Source: Desulfocurvus vexinensis DSM 17965 (lineage in GTDB: Bacteria > Desulfobacterota > Desulfovibrionia > Desulfovibrionales > Desulfovibrionaceae). From it: DNA of 64,000 nucleotides. The position numbers and the translations under genes were made by a program. The stretch lies in the NCBI RefSeq assembly GCF_000519125.1, contig NZ_JAEX01000001.1:372001-436000 (forward strand). The letters are read 5' to 3'. Positions 1 to 9,953 of the stretch are shown piece by piece; position 1 is the stretch's first letter; the number at the start of each line of letters is the position of its first letter. A model generated the notes under the pieces. It worked only from the letters and a program-made list of their open reading frames with translations. It did not search any database and was not told the origin of the DNA.

Positions 1-712
1 TGGAGTCGATGGCCAGTCCGTCCACGGTGAACTGGGCGTTCTGGGCGGTCTGGGTGTTGGTCCAGCTGGCGGCGCCGAAGCCCGCCAGGGTCGTGCCCGC
101 GCCGATGTCCACGGTGTTGTCGGCGCCCATGTCCAGGCCGCGCACCTGCAGGTGGTAGGTCGAGCCGTTGTAGACGATGCTGGCGCGCACCCCGGGGTTG
201 TCGGGGTCCTTGTTGATCTGGTTGACCAGGGCTTCCAGGGTCGTGCCCGCGGCCACGTCGATGGACATGGTCTGGGGGGAGGCGGTGCCGTAGGTCAGCT
301 CCAGCACGCCATCGGCCCCGGCGACGCTGGCGGTCTTGCTGGCGAAGCCGGTGGCCAGGTTGGTCTGGATGTCGGTCCTGGCGATCTGGGTCACGACCAC
401 GGTGTGCGTGGCGCTGACGGCGGTGCTGGAGGCCGTGGCGGTGGCCACGGTGGCGTTGGACGCGCCCACGTTCTTGATGAAGAACTCGTCCATGGTGTCC
501 ATGCCCTGCATGTGCGTCTTGAGCCCCAGGAGCATGGTGTTGAGCTCCTTGAAGGCGATCTGCTTGTTTTCCCAGTCGGTGCGCCAGGTGATGAGCCGCT
601 GCTTGTGCACGCTCTGGGCCTGGACCATGGCATCGATGATGGAGTCGAAGTCCGTGCCGTTGCCAAGGCCGGTGAAGTGGATCGCTCCTGAGCTGAGATA
701 GTCGCCGGGCAT
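1..712 (-). CDS. fliD: Flagellar filament capping protein FliD (HAP2), N-terminal part, runs off the window
   Basis: The flagellar cap protein sits at the growing filament tip and guides flagellin assembly after export. The 237 codons visible start at the ATG on 710-712, seven bases after a GAGGAG ribosome site. They read as the typical FliD N-terminus: a conserved stretch on defining a binding site (FTGLGNGTDFDSIIDAMV), a coiled-coil-forming segment (QRLITWRTDWENKQIAFKEL), then Thr/Ala-rich strands. The C-terminal half lies outside the window, so total length is unknown. It is transcribed from a sigma-54-type promoter just upstream and is separated from flagellin by a hairpin. The neighbouring flagellin supports the call. 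Confidence 0.9.
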   Translation of the reverse strand, partial: MPGDYLSSGAIHFTGLGNGTDFDSIIDAMVQAQSVHKQRLITWRTDWENKQIAFKELNTMLLGLKTHMQGMDTMDEFFIKNVGASNATVATATASSTAVSATHTVVVTQIARTDIQTNLATGFASKTASVAGADGVLELTYGTASPQTMSIDVAAGTTLEALVNQINKDPDNPGVRASIVYNGSTYHLQVRGLDMGADNTVDIGAGTTLAGFGAASWTNTQTAQNAQFTVDGLAIDS

Positions 713-769
713 GTCGCGTCGCTCCTCACGTGCAAAAAATTCCTGGCCAGAGGTCGCCGCCCAGGCGGC

Positions 770-785
770 TGCAAGGTTGGTGCCA
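770..785 (-). promoter_or_regulatory. Sigma-54 (RpoN) promoter of fliD
   Basis: On the minus strand the sequence TGGCACCAACCTTGCA has the invariant GG and GC exactly ten bases apart and matches the RpoN consensus TGGCAC-N5-TTGCA. Predicted start is near 759, giving a leader of about 47 bases before the fliD ATG. RpoN control of middle flagellar genes is common, which fits. Confidence 0.8.
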
Positions 786-797
786 GGAAACAGCCAG

Positions 798-826
798 CCG
801 GGCCGCGCCGGAGGGGCGCGGCCCGG
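798..826 (-). terminator. Hairpin terminator after flagellin
   Basis: A perfect 12-bp GC-rich stem (798-809 with 815-826) and a 5-base loop lie just past the flagellin stop. On the minus strand the T-run that follows is short (TGTTTCC), so it is a moderate terminator. It separates flagellin transcription from the fliD promoter. Confidence 0.6.
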
Positions 827-865
827 GCAGGCGGCCCGGGGCGGGGCGCAGGGGGCCCCGGGCGG

Positions 866-1756
866 CTAGCCGCCGAGCAGCTGCATGGCCAGACGCGGCA
901 GGCTGTTGGCTTGGGCCAGCATGGCCACCGCGGACTGGGTCAGGATCTGCTGGCGCACGAATTCGGTCATCTCCAGGGCCACGTCCGCGTCGGAGATGCG
1001 CGACTCCGAGGCCTGGAGGTTCTCGGCCTGGACCTCCAGGTTGGTGATGGTGTTCTCCAGCCTGTTTTGCAGCGCGCCGAGGCTGGCCCGGATGTTGTCC
1101 TTGGAGACGATGGCCTCGTTGAGGGCGTCCAGGGCGTTCTGCGCGGCGGACTGGGTGGAGATGGAGTAGCCTGCGCCCGCCGGGGCCTGGTTGCCCACGC
1201 CCAGGGCCGAGGCCGTGGCCGTGTTGATCTGGATGTAGTAGTAGTCCTCCGAGCAGTCGTTGCCCGTGCCGAAGTGGATCTTCATCTTGCCCGTGGGCAT
1301 GATCCCCGAGCCGTCGTGCGTGCTCCCGGAGAGGTTGCCGTTGAGCAGGTAGATGCCGTTGAAGTCCGTGGCGTTGGCGATACGGGTGATTTCCGAGGCC
1401 ATGGCCTGGTACTCGGAGTCGATGAGCAGGCGCTGGTCGGAGTTGTACGTTCCCGTGGCCGCCTGTTCCGCCAGCTCCTTCATGCGGATCAGCTTCTCGT
1501 CGATGACGCCCAGGGCGCCGTCGGCGGTCTGGAGCAGCGAGATGGCGTCGTTGGCGTTGCGGGCGCCCTGGTGCAGGGCCGCGATTTCCGAACGCATGAT
1601 TTCGCGCACGGCCATGCCCGCCGCGTCGTCGGCGGCGGTGCCGATGCGCAGCCCGGACGACAGCCGGCGGACCGACGTGCCGAGCGCCCCGAAGGAGTTG
1701 CTCAGGTTCCTGGCGGCGTTGATCGCCATCAGGTTTGTGTTGATGACCAGAGACAT
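866..1756 (-). CDS. fliC: Flagellin, filament subunit
   Basis: Filament protein of 296 residues. The N-terminal D0/D1 helices (SLVINTNLMAINAARNLS onward) and the C-terminal D1/D0 helices (RISDADVALEMTEF, then LTQSAVAMLAQANSLP) are both intact, with a short variable centre near residues 150-200. The start is set at the ATG on 1754-1756 because a GGAGG lies eight bases upstream; an earlier in-frame ATG at 1771 would overlap that ribosome site. Expression is probably driven by the sigma-28-like promoter at 1875-1902. It is a single flagellin gene here, followed by fliD. Confidence 0.95.
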   Translation of the reverse strand: MSLVINTNLMAINAARNLSNSFGALGTSVRRLSSGLRIGTAADDAAGMAVREIMRSEIAALHQGARNANDAISLLQTADGALGVIDEKLIRMKELAEQAATGTYNSDQRLLIDSEYQAMASEITRIANATDFNGIYLLNGNLSGSTHDGSGIMPTGKMKIHFGTGNDCSEDYYYIQINTATASALGVGNQAPAGAGYSISTQSAAQNALDALNEAIVSKDNIRASLGALQNRLENTITNLEVQAENLQASESRISDADVALEMTEFVRQQILTQSAVAMLAQANSLPRLAMQLLGG

Positions 1757-2079
1757 GCCACTTTCCTCCATGAAAGTCTGTTCTCTGCGCCCGGCGTCCC
1801 TGCCGGGTTATGCATAAGGCCCACGGGGCGCCGCCTGGCTGTCCTTGCCGGGCTGTGTCCGCGTGTTGCAGGTCTCATCGGCGGGGCGGAGGTGTGGCTT
1901 TAGGGGGCGGGTGCGATTTGGTGCGTCCTGCCCTGGGGGCGCGGGGCAGTGGGCGCAGCTGGCGCGCGGGCAGCGGGGGCGCGGGGGCCGGGGCGGAAGC
2001 GGGAAACGGCGCCAGGGGCGCGGCTGGCGGGGGGCAGGGGCCAGGGACGCGGGCGGAACGGGCCGGGCTGGCGTGGGGC
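1757..2079. other. Intergenic region upstream of flagellin
   Basis: About 320 bases between flagellin and the end of tsaB. It contains the sigma-28-like promoter at 1875-1902 and a leader of roughly 110 bases. The part from 1915 to 2075 is almost pure G/C with no convincing gene or clear terminator. Confidence 0.7.
1875..1902 (-). promoter_or_regulatory. Sigma-28 (FliA)-type promoter of flagellin
   Basis: Minus-strand TAAA-N16-GCCGATGA, against the FliA consensus TAAA-N15-GCCGATAA: one base longer spacer and one mismatch in the -10. Located about 110 bases before the flagellin start. Late flagellar genes are classically FliA-dependent. Confidence 0.65.
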
Positions 2080-2868
2080 TCAGGCCTGCGGGGCGTCCAG
2101 GCGCGAGGTGGCCTCGTCCAGCTGGCGGCGGGCGCTGGCGGGGTCCAGGCCCCGGCTGGCGGCAATGGCCGCGAGGTTGTCCTCGGCGTCGCTGGCGCGC
2201 AGGTACAGGGGCTCGGGGGGCTCGGGGCCGAAGGCGGCGGCCTGCGCGGCGCGGGCCAGCACATGGGGCAGGGGCTGGTCGAAGCGCGTGTCGGGCAGGG
2301 CCATGCCGGGCAGGGCGGCGTCGAAGAACGCGGCGTTGTTGCGCAGCCCGCTGCCCAGGGCGCGGCAGGGCCCGGGCAGGGCCCCCAGGGCCCGGGCGGC
2401 GGCCTCCAGGCTCATGGGCGCGGGCCCGGCCAGGGGCGCGGCCTGGGGCATGGCGAAGGGCTGCATGTAGACCTGGCCCGTGCGCGAATGGGTGACGACC
2501 GCCAGGGTGCCGCCAAGCAGCGGCGCGGGCCCGGCGGCCAGCAGGGGCAGGTAGTCCAGCCCGGCCAGGGGCAGGCCCGCCGCCCGGGCCAGGCCCAGGG
2601 CCAGGGCCATGGTCATGCGCAGCCCGGTGAAGCTGCCCGGCCCGCGCACCACGGCCACCCCGGTCAGCTCCGCCGCCGTCAGGCCCAGGGCGTCCAGCAG
2701 GCCCGCCAGGGCCGGGGCCGTGTGCTGCATGGCGCGCCCTCCCACGGCCAGCTCCTGGGCGGCGAGCACGGCGCCGTCCTGGGCCAGCACGAGCTGGAGG
2801 CGCTCCTCGGCGCCGCACAGCACCAGGGCCGGGCGCAGCTCGGGAGTCTGGGGGCGTTTGCGGGCCAC
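2080..2868 (-). CDS. tsaB: tRNA threonylcarbamoyladenosine biosynthesis protein TsaB
   Basis: TsaB is the scaffold partner of TsaD and TsaE in making the t6A37 modification on ANN-decoding tRNAs. The 262-residue product has the hallmark VVRGPGSFTGLRM loop near residue 85 and the following Ala/Leu-rich helix. The usual N-terminal AIDTS motif is not conserved; the aligned stretch reads LVLCGAEE. The listed start is GTG with no strong ribosome site, so it may begin a few codons later. It lies five bases after rseP and is the last gene of the pyrH-to-tsaB run. Confidence 0.88.
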   Translation of the reverse strand: MARKRPQTPELRPALVLCGAEERLQLVLAQDGAVLAAQELAVGGRAMQHTAPALAGLLDALGLTAAELTGVAVVRGPGSFTGLRMTMALALGLARAAGLPLAGLDYLPLLAAGPAPLLGGTLAVVTHSRTGQVYMQPFAMPQAAPLAGPAPMSLEAAARALGALPGPCRALGSGLRNNAAFFDAALPGMALPDTRFDQPLPHVLARAAQAAAFGPEPPEPLYLRASDAEDNLAAIAASRGLDPASARRQLDEATSRLDAPQA

Positions 2869-2872
2869 GGCG

Positions 2873-3946
2873 TCAGGACGGCGCGGTGAACAGCCGCAGG
2901 ATGTCGTTGAAGATGGCCAGGCCCATGAGCGCCACCAGGAACACGATGCCCAGGCGCGTGGTCATGATCTGCCAGCGCTCGGGCACCGGGCGGCGGAAGA
3001 TCATCTCCAGGGAGAAGAACAGGATGTGCCCGCCGTCCAGCACGGGGATGGGGAAGAGGTTGATGAGCCCCAGGTTCACGCTGATGATGGCCGTGAGCAG
3101 CAACACGCTGACGATGCCCTGCTCGGCGCCCTGGCTCACGAGCTGGGCGATCATGATCGGCCCGCCCACTGTCTCCAGGGGGATGACGCGCTCCACGATC
3201 TTGACCAGGGCCTTGAAGGTCAGCACGATGTAGCCCCAGGTGTCCCTGGCGCCCTCGATGAAGGCCGCGCCCGCGTGCATGGGCAGGGTGGCCAGCTCGC
3301 CCGCCGAGCCCACGCCGAGCATGGGCGTGGTGATGGTCTCCCCGAAGATGGAGCGCCGCTCGGACAGGCGCGGGGTCACGTCCAGGACCAGGACGGCGCC
3401 GTCGCGCTCCACGGTCAGCGCGATGGGCTGGCCCTGGTTGGCGGCGATGCGCTCGGTCATGTCGTTCCAGAAGTGCACGGTCACGCCGTCCAGGGCGGCG
3501 ATGTGGTCGCCGGGCAGCACGCCCGCGGCCTCGGCGGCGCTGCCCGCCTGCACGCTGCCCACGGTGGTGGCCAGCTCGGTCTTGCCCGCCGTGGCGTAGA
3601 TGCCAAACAGCACCACCCAGGCCAGCACGAAGTTGAACACCGGCCCGGCGGCGACCACGAGCATGCGGTGCAGCGGCGGGCGCAGGGCGAAGTTTTCGGC
3701 GGCGGTGAAGCCGTCGGGCTGGTCGTCCTGGGCGGACTCGCCCACCAGCTGCACGTAGCCGCCCAGGGGGATGAGCGAAAGCTGGTAGCGCGTGCGGCCT
3801 CGGTCGAAGGCCAGCAGCCGGGGCCCGAAGCCCAGGGAGAAGGTCTTGACCCCGATGCCCAGCAGCCGGGCGACCAGGAAATGGCCCAGCTCGTGGAAGA
3901 AGATCAGCGCTCCAAGAACGAGGATGACGGCGAAGGCACCTTGCAT
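2873..3946 (-). CDS. rseP: Site-2 intramembrane zinc metalloprotease RseP
   Basis: Cleaves transmembrane segments of anti-sigma factors and remnant signal peptides inside the inner membrane. The 357-residue protein has the catalytic HELGH motif at residues 18-22 in the first membrane helix, one PDZ domain in the middle (roughly 120-200), and the second-site motif NLFPIPVLDGGH with the metal-binding Asp at 304. The single PDZ and shorter length, compared with 450 residues and two PDZ domains in E. coli, is usual in this lineage. The order dxr-rseP is widely conserved. Confidence 0.95.
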   Translation of the reverse strand: MQGAFAVILVLGALIFFHELGHFLVARLLGIGVKTFSLGFGPRLLAFDRGRTRYQLSLIPLGGYVQLVGESAQDDQPDGFTAAENFALRPPLHRMLVVAAGPVFNFVLAWVVLFGIYATAGKTELATTVGSVQAGSAAEAAGVLPGDHIAALDGVTVHFWNDMTERIAANQGQPIALTVERDGAVLVLDVTPRLSERRSIFGETITTPMLGVGSAGELATLPMHAGAAFIEGARDTWGYIVLTFKALVKIVERVIPLETVGGPIMIAQLVSQGAEQGIVSVLLLTAIISVNLGLINLFPIPVLDGGHILFFSLEMIFRRPVPERWQIMTTRLGIVFLVALMGLAIFNDILRLFTAPS

Positions 3947-3998
3947 CGCGGGGGGTCTCCAGTATGCGGCCCGGCCCCGGCGGGGGCGGGGGGCGGCG

Positions 3999-5195
3999 TC
4001 AGGGGTTGGCGGCCCAGGCGCGGACCGTGGCGCGGGTGGCGCCGTCCAGCTCCAGGATGGCTTCCAGGCTGTCCACGGGCCGGGGCTGGTGGGCTTCCAG
4101 GGCCCGGCCCACCAGGGCGGGGATGTCCAGGAAGCCGATCTGCCCGGCCAGGAACAGTTCCACGGCCACCTCGTTGGCGGCGTTCACGGCCACGGGGTGG
4201 CTCGGGCCCGCGGCTAGGGCCTGGAAGGCGTAGGCCAGGCAAGGAAAGATATCTAATGCCGGGGCTTCGAAGGTCAAGTGCCCGGCGCGCACCAGGTCCA
4301 GCGGCTCCAGGGACAGCGCGGCCCGCTCGGGCCAGCACAGGGCGTAGGCGATGGCGATGCGCATGTCCGGCGGGCCGAGGTGCGCGAGCACCGAGCGGTC
4401 GTGGTATTCCACCAGCGAGTGGACGATGCTTTGCGGATGGACCACCACCTCGATGGCCTCCGGCCCCAGGCCGAAGAGGTGCGCGGCCTCGATGACCTCC
4501 AGGCCCTTGTTCATCAGGGTCGCCGAGTCCACGCTGATCTTGGCGCCCATGGACCAGTTGGGGTGGGCCAGGGCCTGGGCGCGGGTGACGCGGGCCAGCT
4601 CCGCGCGGCCCTTGCCCCGGAAGGGCCCGCCCGAGGCCGTGAGGATCAGGCGGCGCACATGGCGCGGGTCGTGTCCGGCCAGGGCCTGGAACAGGGCGTT
4701 GTGCTCCGAGTCCACGGGCAGGATCATGGCTCCGGAGGCGTGGCATTCCTGGCGGAACAGATGCCCGGCCAGCACCAGGGCCTCCTTGTTGGCCAGGGCG
4801 ATGACCTTGCCCGCGCGGGCGGCGGCCAGGGCCGGGGGCAGCCCCGCCGCGCCTACCTGGGCCGCCAGCACCGTGTCGGCCTCTGGCAGGGTGGCCAGCT
4901 CGACGTAGGCTTCGGGGCCGACGAGGATCTCGGGGGCGTAGCCTGCGGGCAGCAGGGCGCGCAGCTCCCCGGCGGCCTCGGCGGTGAGCACCGCCAGCCG
5001 GGGCGGGCGCAGGGCAGCGGCCTGCGCGGCCAGCAGGGCGGCGTTGCGCGCCCCGGCCAGGGCCAGGACCTCGAAGCGCCCCGGATGCTCGGCCACCACG
5101 CGCAGCGCGCTGACGCCGATGGACCCGGTGCTGCCCAGGACCACCAGCCGCCTGGGGCCGCCGGGCCGGGGAACGAGGGGCGAGATGTAGCGCAT
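3999..5195 (-). CDS. dxr: 1-deoxy-D-xylulose 5-phosphate reductoisomerase
   Basis: Second step of the MEP isoprenoid pathway: NADPH-dependent conversion of DXP to 2-C-methyl-D-erythritol 4-phosphate. The 398-residue protein has the nucleotide-binding GSTGSIG motif at 21-27, the ANKEALV segment and the substrate-binding SEHNALFQ motif. The start at 5193-5195 is chosen because the family always begins about 15-20 residues before GSTGSIG; the reading frame remains open far upstream, but that part is cdsA in another frame. It lies eight bases after cdsA, so the genes are probably cotranscribed. Confidence 0.96.
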   Translation of the reverse strand: MRYISPLVPRPGGPRRLVVLGSTGSIGVSALRVVAEHPGRFEVLALAGARNAALLAAQAAALRPPRLAVLTAEAAGELRALLPAGYAPEILVGPEAYVELATLPEADTVLAAQVGAAGLPPALAAARAGKVIALANKEALVLAGHLFRQECHASGAMILPVDSEHNALFQALAGHDPRHVRRLILTASGGPFRGKGRAELARVTRAQALAHPNWSMGAKISVDSATLMNKGLEVIEAAHLFGLGPEAIEVVVHPQSIVHSLVEYHDRSVLAHLGPPDMRIAIAYALCWPERAALSLEPLDLVRAGHLTFEAPALDIFPCLAYAFQALAAGPSHPVAVNAANEVAVELFLAGQIGFLDIPALVGRALEAHQPRPVDSLEAILELDGATRATVRAWAANP

Positions 5196-5203
5196 GGCGG
5201 GGC

Positions 5204-6061
5204 CTAGTTGGCGGCGCCGCGGAAGAAGTGGAACACGGCGTCCAGCCCCGCGTAGGTGGCCACGGCCAGCAGCAGGCTGTCGATGCGGTCGAGCACGCCG
5301 CCGTGGCCGGGCAGCAGGGTGCCCGAGTCCTTGACGCCCAGGCGGCGCTTGAGGGCCGACTCGAAGAAGTCGCCGAACTGGGAGGAGACGTTCAGCCCCG
5401 CGCCCAGCAGGGCCCACATCCACCACGGCCTGCCCGCCCCGGCCCCGGCCAGCCAGAATTCGTCCACCGCCCCGGCCAGCAGGCAGACGCCCACGCTGGT
5501 GGTCATTCCGCCCAGGCTGCCCGCCCAGGTCTTCTTGGGGCTGACCCGGGGCCAGATCTTCGGGCCGCCGATGAGCGACCCGGCGTAGAAGGCCCCGGTG
5601 TCCGAGGCGAATGTCGCCAGCAGCACCAGGATGATCTCCATGCGCTCGAAGCCCAGCAGGAACTGGAGCATCACCGGCAGGTAGAGCAGGCCCGTGAGCA
5701 GCACCGAGGCCCGGCCGTAGGAGGACTCCTCGCCCTGGTCCTCGGGGCGCTCGGCGTAGCGGCACAGGAACCACAGGTTGCAGACCCAGAAGGCGCCGAT
5801 GAGCGCGCCCAGGATCATCCAGGGCTGCCCGGTCTTGCCGGCGTAGAGGATGAGCACGCCCAGGGCCAGGCCCGCCGCCTTGAGCGGGGCGTGGCGCCCG
5901 CCGCTCCAGAACATGCTGTAGAACTCCCACAGCCCCGCGCTGGACAGCGCCGCCAGCAGGACGAACTCGGGCCAGCCCCGCAGGGTGATGGCCAGGGCCA
6001 GCAGCGGCAGCAGGATGAGCGCCGTGGTCACGCGTTTCTTGTGCGAGTCGGACAGGGGCAT
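5204..6061 (-). CDS. cdsA: Phosphatidate cytidylyltransferase
   Basis: Makes CDP-diacylglycerol from CTP and phosphatidic acid, the branch point of phospholipid synthesis. The 285-residue protein is a chain of hydrophobic membrane helices and ends with the family signature, here KDSGTLLPGHGGVLDRIDSL around residues 245-264, whose Asp residues bind magnesium and substrate. It follows uppS by 16 bases and precedes dxr, the classical frr-uppS-cdsA-dxr-rseP order. Confidence 0.95.
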   Translation of the reverse strand: MPLSDSHKKRVTTALILLPLLALAITLRGWPEFVLLAALSSAGLWEFYSMFWSGGRHAPLKAAGLALGVLILYAGKTGQPWMILGALIGAFWVCNLWFLCRYAERPEDQGEESSYGRASVLLTGLLYLPVMLQFLLGFERMEIILVLLATFASDTGAFYAGSLIGGPKIWPRVSPKKTWAGSLGGMTTSVGVCLLAGAVDEFWLAGAGAGRPWWMWALLGAGLNVSSQFGDFFESALKRRLGVKDSGTLLPGHGGVLDRIDSLLLAVATYAGLDAVFHFFRGAAN

Positions 6062-6077
6062 GGTTGCGGGCGCCTCG

Positions 6078-6809
6078 TCAGGGGGTTGGGCCGATCTGTT
6101 CGGCGGTCTTGCCGAAGCGGCGCTTGCGCGTGGCGTAGTCGGCCAGGGCCTTGTCCAGCTCGGCGGCGTCGAAGTCGGGCCACAGGGTCGGGGTGAAATA
6201 CAGCTCGGAATACGCGCACTGGAACAGCAGGTAGTTGGACAGCCGCAGCTCGCCGCTGGTGCGGATGATCAGGTCCGGGTCGGGCTGGCCTGCGGTGTAG
6301 AGGCGCTCGGCCAGGGCCTGTTCGGTGATCTGGGCGGGGGCCAGGCCGTCCTGGACCATGCGCCGGGCGGCGCGCACGATCTCGTCGCGCCCGGAGTAGT
6401 TCAGGGCCAGGTTGAGGACCATGGCCCGGCCCTTGGCCGTGCGGGCCACGGTGTGGGCCAGGGCCTTGCGCGTGAGCAGCGGCAGGGCGTCCATGTCGCC
6501 CAGCACGTTCAGGCGGATGTCCTGGGCCAGCAGGGTGTCCAGCTCCTTGTCCAGGAAGCGGCGCATCAGCTCGAAGAGCGACTCCACCTCGTCCTTGGGG
6601 CGGCCCCAGTTCTCGCGCGAGAAGGCGTACAGGGTGACGTGGCCGATGCCCAGCTCGCGGCAGCGGGCGACGAAGGCCCGCGCGGCGGTGGTTCCGGCGG
6701 TGTGGCCCTGGCTGCGGGTCAGGCCCCGGGCCTGGGCCCAGCGGCCGTTGCCGTCCATGATGACGGCCAGATGCCGGGGAAGTTCTGTGGGGTGCAGGGG
6801 CGGCTCCAT
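6078..6809 (-). CDS. uppS: Undecaprenyl diphosphate synthase (cis-prenyltransferase)
   Basis: Condenses isopentenyl units into the C55 lipid carrier for peptidoglycan and O-antigen. The 243-residue product has the catalytic IMDGNGRWAQ motif with Asp19 and the C-terminal DLIIRTSGELRLSNYLLFQ motif. Length is typical (E. coli 253). Sits 66 bases downstream of frr. The substrate, isopentenyl diphosphate, depends on the MEP pathway encoded in part by dxr in the same run. Confidence 0.96.
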   Translation of the reverse strand: MEPPLHPTELPRHLAVIMDGNGRWAQARGLTRSQGHTAGTTAARAFVARCRELGIGHVTLYAFSRENWGRPKDEVESLFELMRRFLDKELDTLLAQDIRLNVLGDMDALPLLTRKALAHTVARTAKGRAMVLNLALNYSGRDEIVRAARRMVQDGLAPAQITEQALAERLYTAGQPDPDLIIRTSGELRLSNYLLFQCAYSELYFTPTLWPDFDAAELDKALADYATRKRRFGKTAEQIGPTP

Positions 6810-6875
6810 TGGGGGTCGGCCCGGCGGGCCCGGGCCCCGGCGGGCGTCGGGGCGCGGGCCTCGCGCGGGGGGAGG

Positions 6876-7430
6876 CTAGAGTTCCATGACTTCCTTTTCC
6901 TTGGCGTCCAGGGCCTTGTCCGCCTCGGCGATCAGGTCGTCGGTGATCTTCTGGATGTCGGCCTGCCCGGTGCGCAGGTCGTCCTCGGTGATGGCCTTGT
7001 CCTTCTGGAGCTTTTTCAGCTGGTCGTTGGCGTCGCGGCGGATGTTGCGCATGGCCACGCGGCAGTCCTCGGTGTACTTCTTGGCGACCTTGACCAGATC
7101 CTTGCGGCGCTCCTCGGTGAGCGGGGGGATGTTGATGCGGATGATCTTGCCGTCGTTGACCGGGGTCAGGCCCAGGTCGGACTTCATGATGGCCTTCTCG
7201 ATGGCCGAGAAGGCCCCGCGGTCCCAGGGCTGGATGGTCAGGCTGCGGCTCTCGGGCACGGAGATGGAGGCGATCTGCTTGAGGGGCGTGGGCGTGCCGT
7301 AGTAGTCCACGCTGATGTCCTCGACCAGCGACGGGGTGGCGCGGCCGGTGCGCAGCTTGGCGAAATCGTGCTCCAGGGCCGCCAGGGCCTTCTTCATGCG
7401 CTGCCTGGAATCGTCGAGAACGGACTGCAT
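6876..7430 (-). CDS. frr: Ribosome recycling factor
   Basis: Splits post-termination ribosomes together with EF-G. The 184-residue protein is full length (E. coli 185) and shows the family landmarks [14 protein letters not shown] near residue 26, IQPWDRG near 76 and the C-terminal [15 protein letters not shown] helix. Its ATG directly abuts the pyrH stop codon with no spacing, implying translational coupling; the ribosome site AGGAGA lies inside the end of pyrH. Confidence 0.97.
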   Translation of the reverse strand: MQSVLDDSRQRMKKALAALEHDFAKLRTGRATPSLVEDISVDYYGTPTPLKQIASISVPESRSLTIQPWDRGAFSAIEKAIMKSDLGLTPVNDGKIIRINIPPLTEERRKDLVKVAKKYTEDCRVAMRNIRRDANDQLKKLQKDKAITEDDLRTGQADIQKITDDLIAEADKALDAKEKEVMEL

Positions 7431-8153
7431 CTATTCTCCTCCTTGCACGGTGGTCCCGACGTCTTCGCCGGTGACGACCTTCTTGATGTTGCCGCTGCCA
7501 AACAGGTTGAACACGCAGATGGGCATCTGGTTGTCCATGGCCAGGGAGATGGCGGTGGAATCCATCACCTGCAGCCGCCTGCTCAGCACGTCGATGTACG
7601 TCAGGTTCCTGAACAGCGTCGCGTCGGCGTGCTTCTCCGGGTCCTTGTCGTACACGCCGTCCACCTTGGTGGCCTTGAGGATGGCCTCGCAGTGCAGCTC
7701 GGCGGCGCGCAGGGCGGCGGCGGTGTCCGTGGTGAAATACGGGTTGCCGGTGCCTGCGGCGCAGATGACCACGCGGCCCTTCTCCAGGTGGCGCACGGCG
7801 CGGCGCCGGATGTAGGGCTCGGAGACCTCGCGCATGGTGATGGCGCTCATCACGCGGGTCTGCACGCCTTCCTTCTCCAGCCCGTCCTGCACGGCCAGGG
7901 CGTTCATCACCGTGGCCAGCATGCCCATGTAGTCGCCCTGGGCGCGGTCCATGCCCTTGGCGCTGGCGGCCATGCCGCGGAAGATGTTGCCCCCGCCGAT
8001 GACCAGCGCCACCTGCAGGCCCATGCGCACGACCTCGGCGATCTCCTTGGAGAACGCGCTGACGGATTCGGGGTCTATACCGAATTTTTTCGTGCCCGCC
8101 AATGCCTCGCCGGAGAGCTTGAGCAGCACCCTGGAGAAACGCAGTTCGCTCAT
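7431..8153 (-). CDS. pyrH: UMP kinase
   Basis: Phosphorylates UMP to UDP using ATP, an essential pyrimidine step. The 240-residue product matches the family length and has [11 protein letters not shown] at the N-terminus, [10 protein letters not shown] near residue 55 and the [18 protein letters not shown] segment. Two ATGs lie close together at 8159 and 8153. The GAGG ribosome site sits eight bases before the second and only two before the first, so 8153 (MSELRF) is chosen. It is the first gene after the rpsB-tsf terminator. Confidence 0.96.
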   Translation of the reverse strand: MSELRFSRVLLKLSGEALAGTKKFGIDPESVSAFSKEIAEVVRMGLQVALVIGGGNIFRGMAASAKGMDRAQGDYMGMLATVMNALAVQDGLEKEGVQTRVMSAITMREVSEPYIRRRAVRHLEKGRVVICAAGTGNPYFTTDTAAALRAAELHCEAILKATKVDGVYDKDPEKHADATLFRNLTYIDVLSRRLQVMDSTAISLAMDNQMPICVFNLFGSGNIKKVVTGEDVGTTVQGGE

Positions 8154-8213
8154 TGTCATTGCCTCGTGCTGTTTTGTTGGGCCCGGGCGCACCCCGCCGG
8201 GCGCGTCCGGGCC

Positions 8214-8241
8214 AAAAAAAACGGGCCTTGCGGCCCGTTTT
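8214..8241 (-). terminator. Intrinsic terminator after tsf
   Basis: Stem CGGGCC/GGCCCG, extended by A-T pairs, with a four-base loop, followed on the minus strand by eight T residues. It begins five bases past the tsf stop and separates rpsB-tsf from pyrH. The symmetric A and T runs could also act weakly on the plus strand. Confidence 0.9.
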
Positions 8242-8245
8242 GGGG

Positions 8246-9103
8246 TTACTCGGCTTTGCTTTCGCCGCCCTCCCCGAGGGCGAGTCGGACGAAGCTTGTC
8301 ACCGTCGCACCGGGGGCAGCTTCCTTGAGGTACTGCTTGATGCTCTTCTTGTCATCCTTGATGAAGGGCTGCTCCAGCAGGCAGACTTCCTTGTAGAACT
8401 TGGACACGCGGCCCAGGACGACCTTGTCGGCGATCTCGGGGGCCTTGCCCTCTTCGATGGCCTGGTTGCGGTAGATGTCCTTCTCCTTCTCCAGCAGGTC
8501 GGCGGGCACCTCGGCGGAGGTCAGGCAGACGGGGCTGGCGGCGGCGACCTGCATGGCCACGTCGCGGGCGGCATCGACGTTGGTGGAGCCCGTCATGGGC
8601 ACCAGCACGCCGATCTTGCCGTTGGAGTGGATGTAGGAGCCGATGCAGCCGTCGGCCACGCTGGCCTTGGCGAAGCGGCCCACGCCCATGTTCTCGCCCA
8701 GCTTGGCGATGAGGTTCGTCACGTCGGCCATGTCGCCGGGCAGGTCGGCGGCGGCGCCCACGGTCATGCCGCCGGGACCGGCGGGCAGGTCAAGGGCGGC
8801 GACCTTGGCGGCCAGGTCGGCGGCGAACTGGCGGAACTCGTCGTTCTTGGCCACGAAGTCCGTCTCGCACATCAGCTCGGCGATGGCGGCGGTCTTGCCG
8901 TCAGCGGCCATGAAGAAGCCGATCAGGCCCTCGGAGGTGGCGCGGCCGGCCTTCTTGGCGGCCTTGGCCAAGCCCTTCTCGCGCAGATAGGCGATGGCCT
9001 TCTCTTCGTCGCCGCCGGTCTCGGCCAGGGCCTTCTTGCAGTCCATCATGCCTGCGCCGGTCTTGTCGCGCAGGGCCTTCACCTGGGATGCGGAAATAGC
9101 CAT
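8246..9103 (-). CDS. tsf: Translation elongation factor Ts
   Basis: Nucleotide exchange factor for EF-Tu. The 285-residue protein carries the N-terminal UBA-like domain ([19 protein letters not shown]) and the [12 protein letters not shown] motif at about residue 79 that contacts EF-Tu. Length equals the E. coli protein within two residues. It lies two bases after rpsB, the universal order, and is followed by a strong terminator. Confidence 0.98.
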   Translation of the reverse strand: MAISASQVKALRDKTGAGMMDCKKALAETGGDEEKAIAYLREKGLAKAAKKAGRATSEGLIGFFMAADGKTAAIAELMCETDFVAKNDEFRQFAADLAAKVAALDLPAGPGGMTVGAAADLPGDMADVTNLIAKLGENMGVGRFAKASVADGCIGSYIHSNGKIGVLVPMTGSTNVDAARDVAMQVAAASPVCLTSAEVPADLLEKEKDIYRNQAIEEGKAPEIADKVVLGRVSKFYKEVCLLEQPFIKDDKKSIKQYLKEAAPGATVTSFVRLALGEGGESKAE

Positions 9104-9105
9104 GT

Positions 9106-9909
<804 letters not shown>

Positions 9910-9953
9910 GGGAATGCCTCCTGGTGGGTTGTTGTCCCTCCACCCCGGCGGGC

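Noticed and set aside
731-748. A second sigma-54-like site (TGGCCAGGAA...TTGCA) just before fliD
   Set aside because: GG-to-GC distance is 13 or 8 bases, never 10; the site at 770-785 fits exactly.
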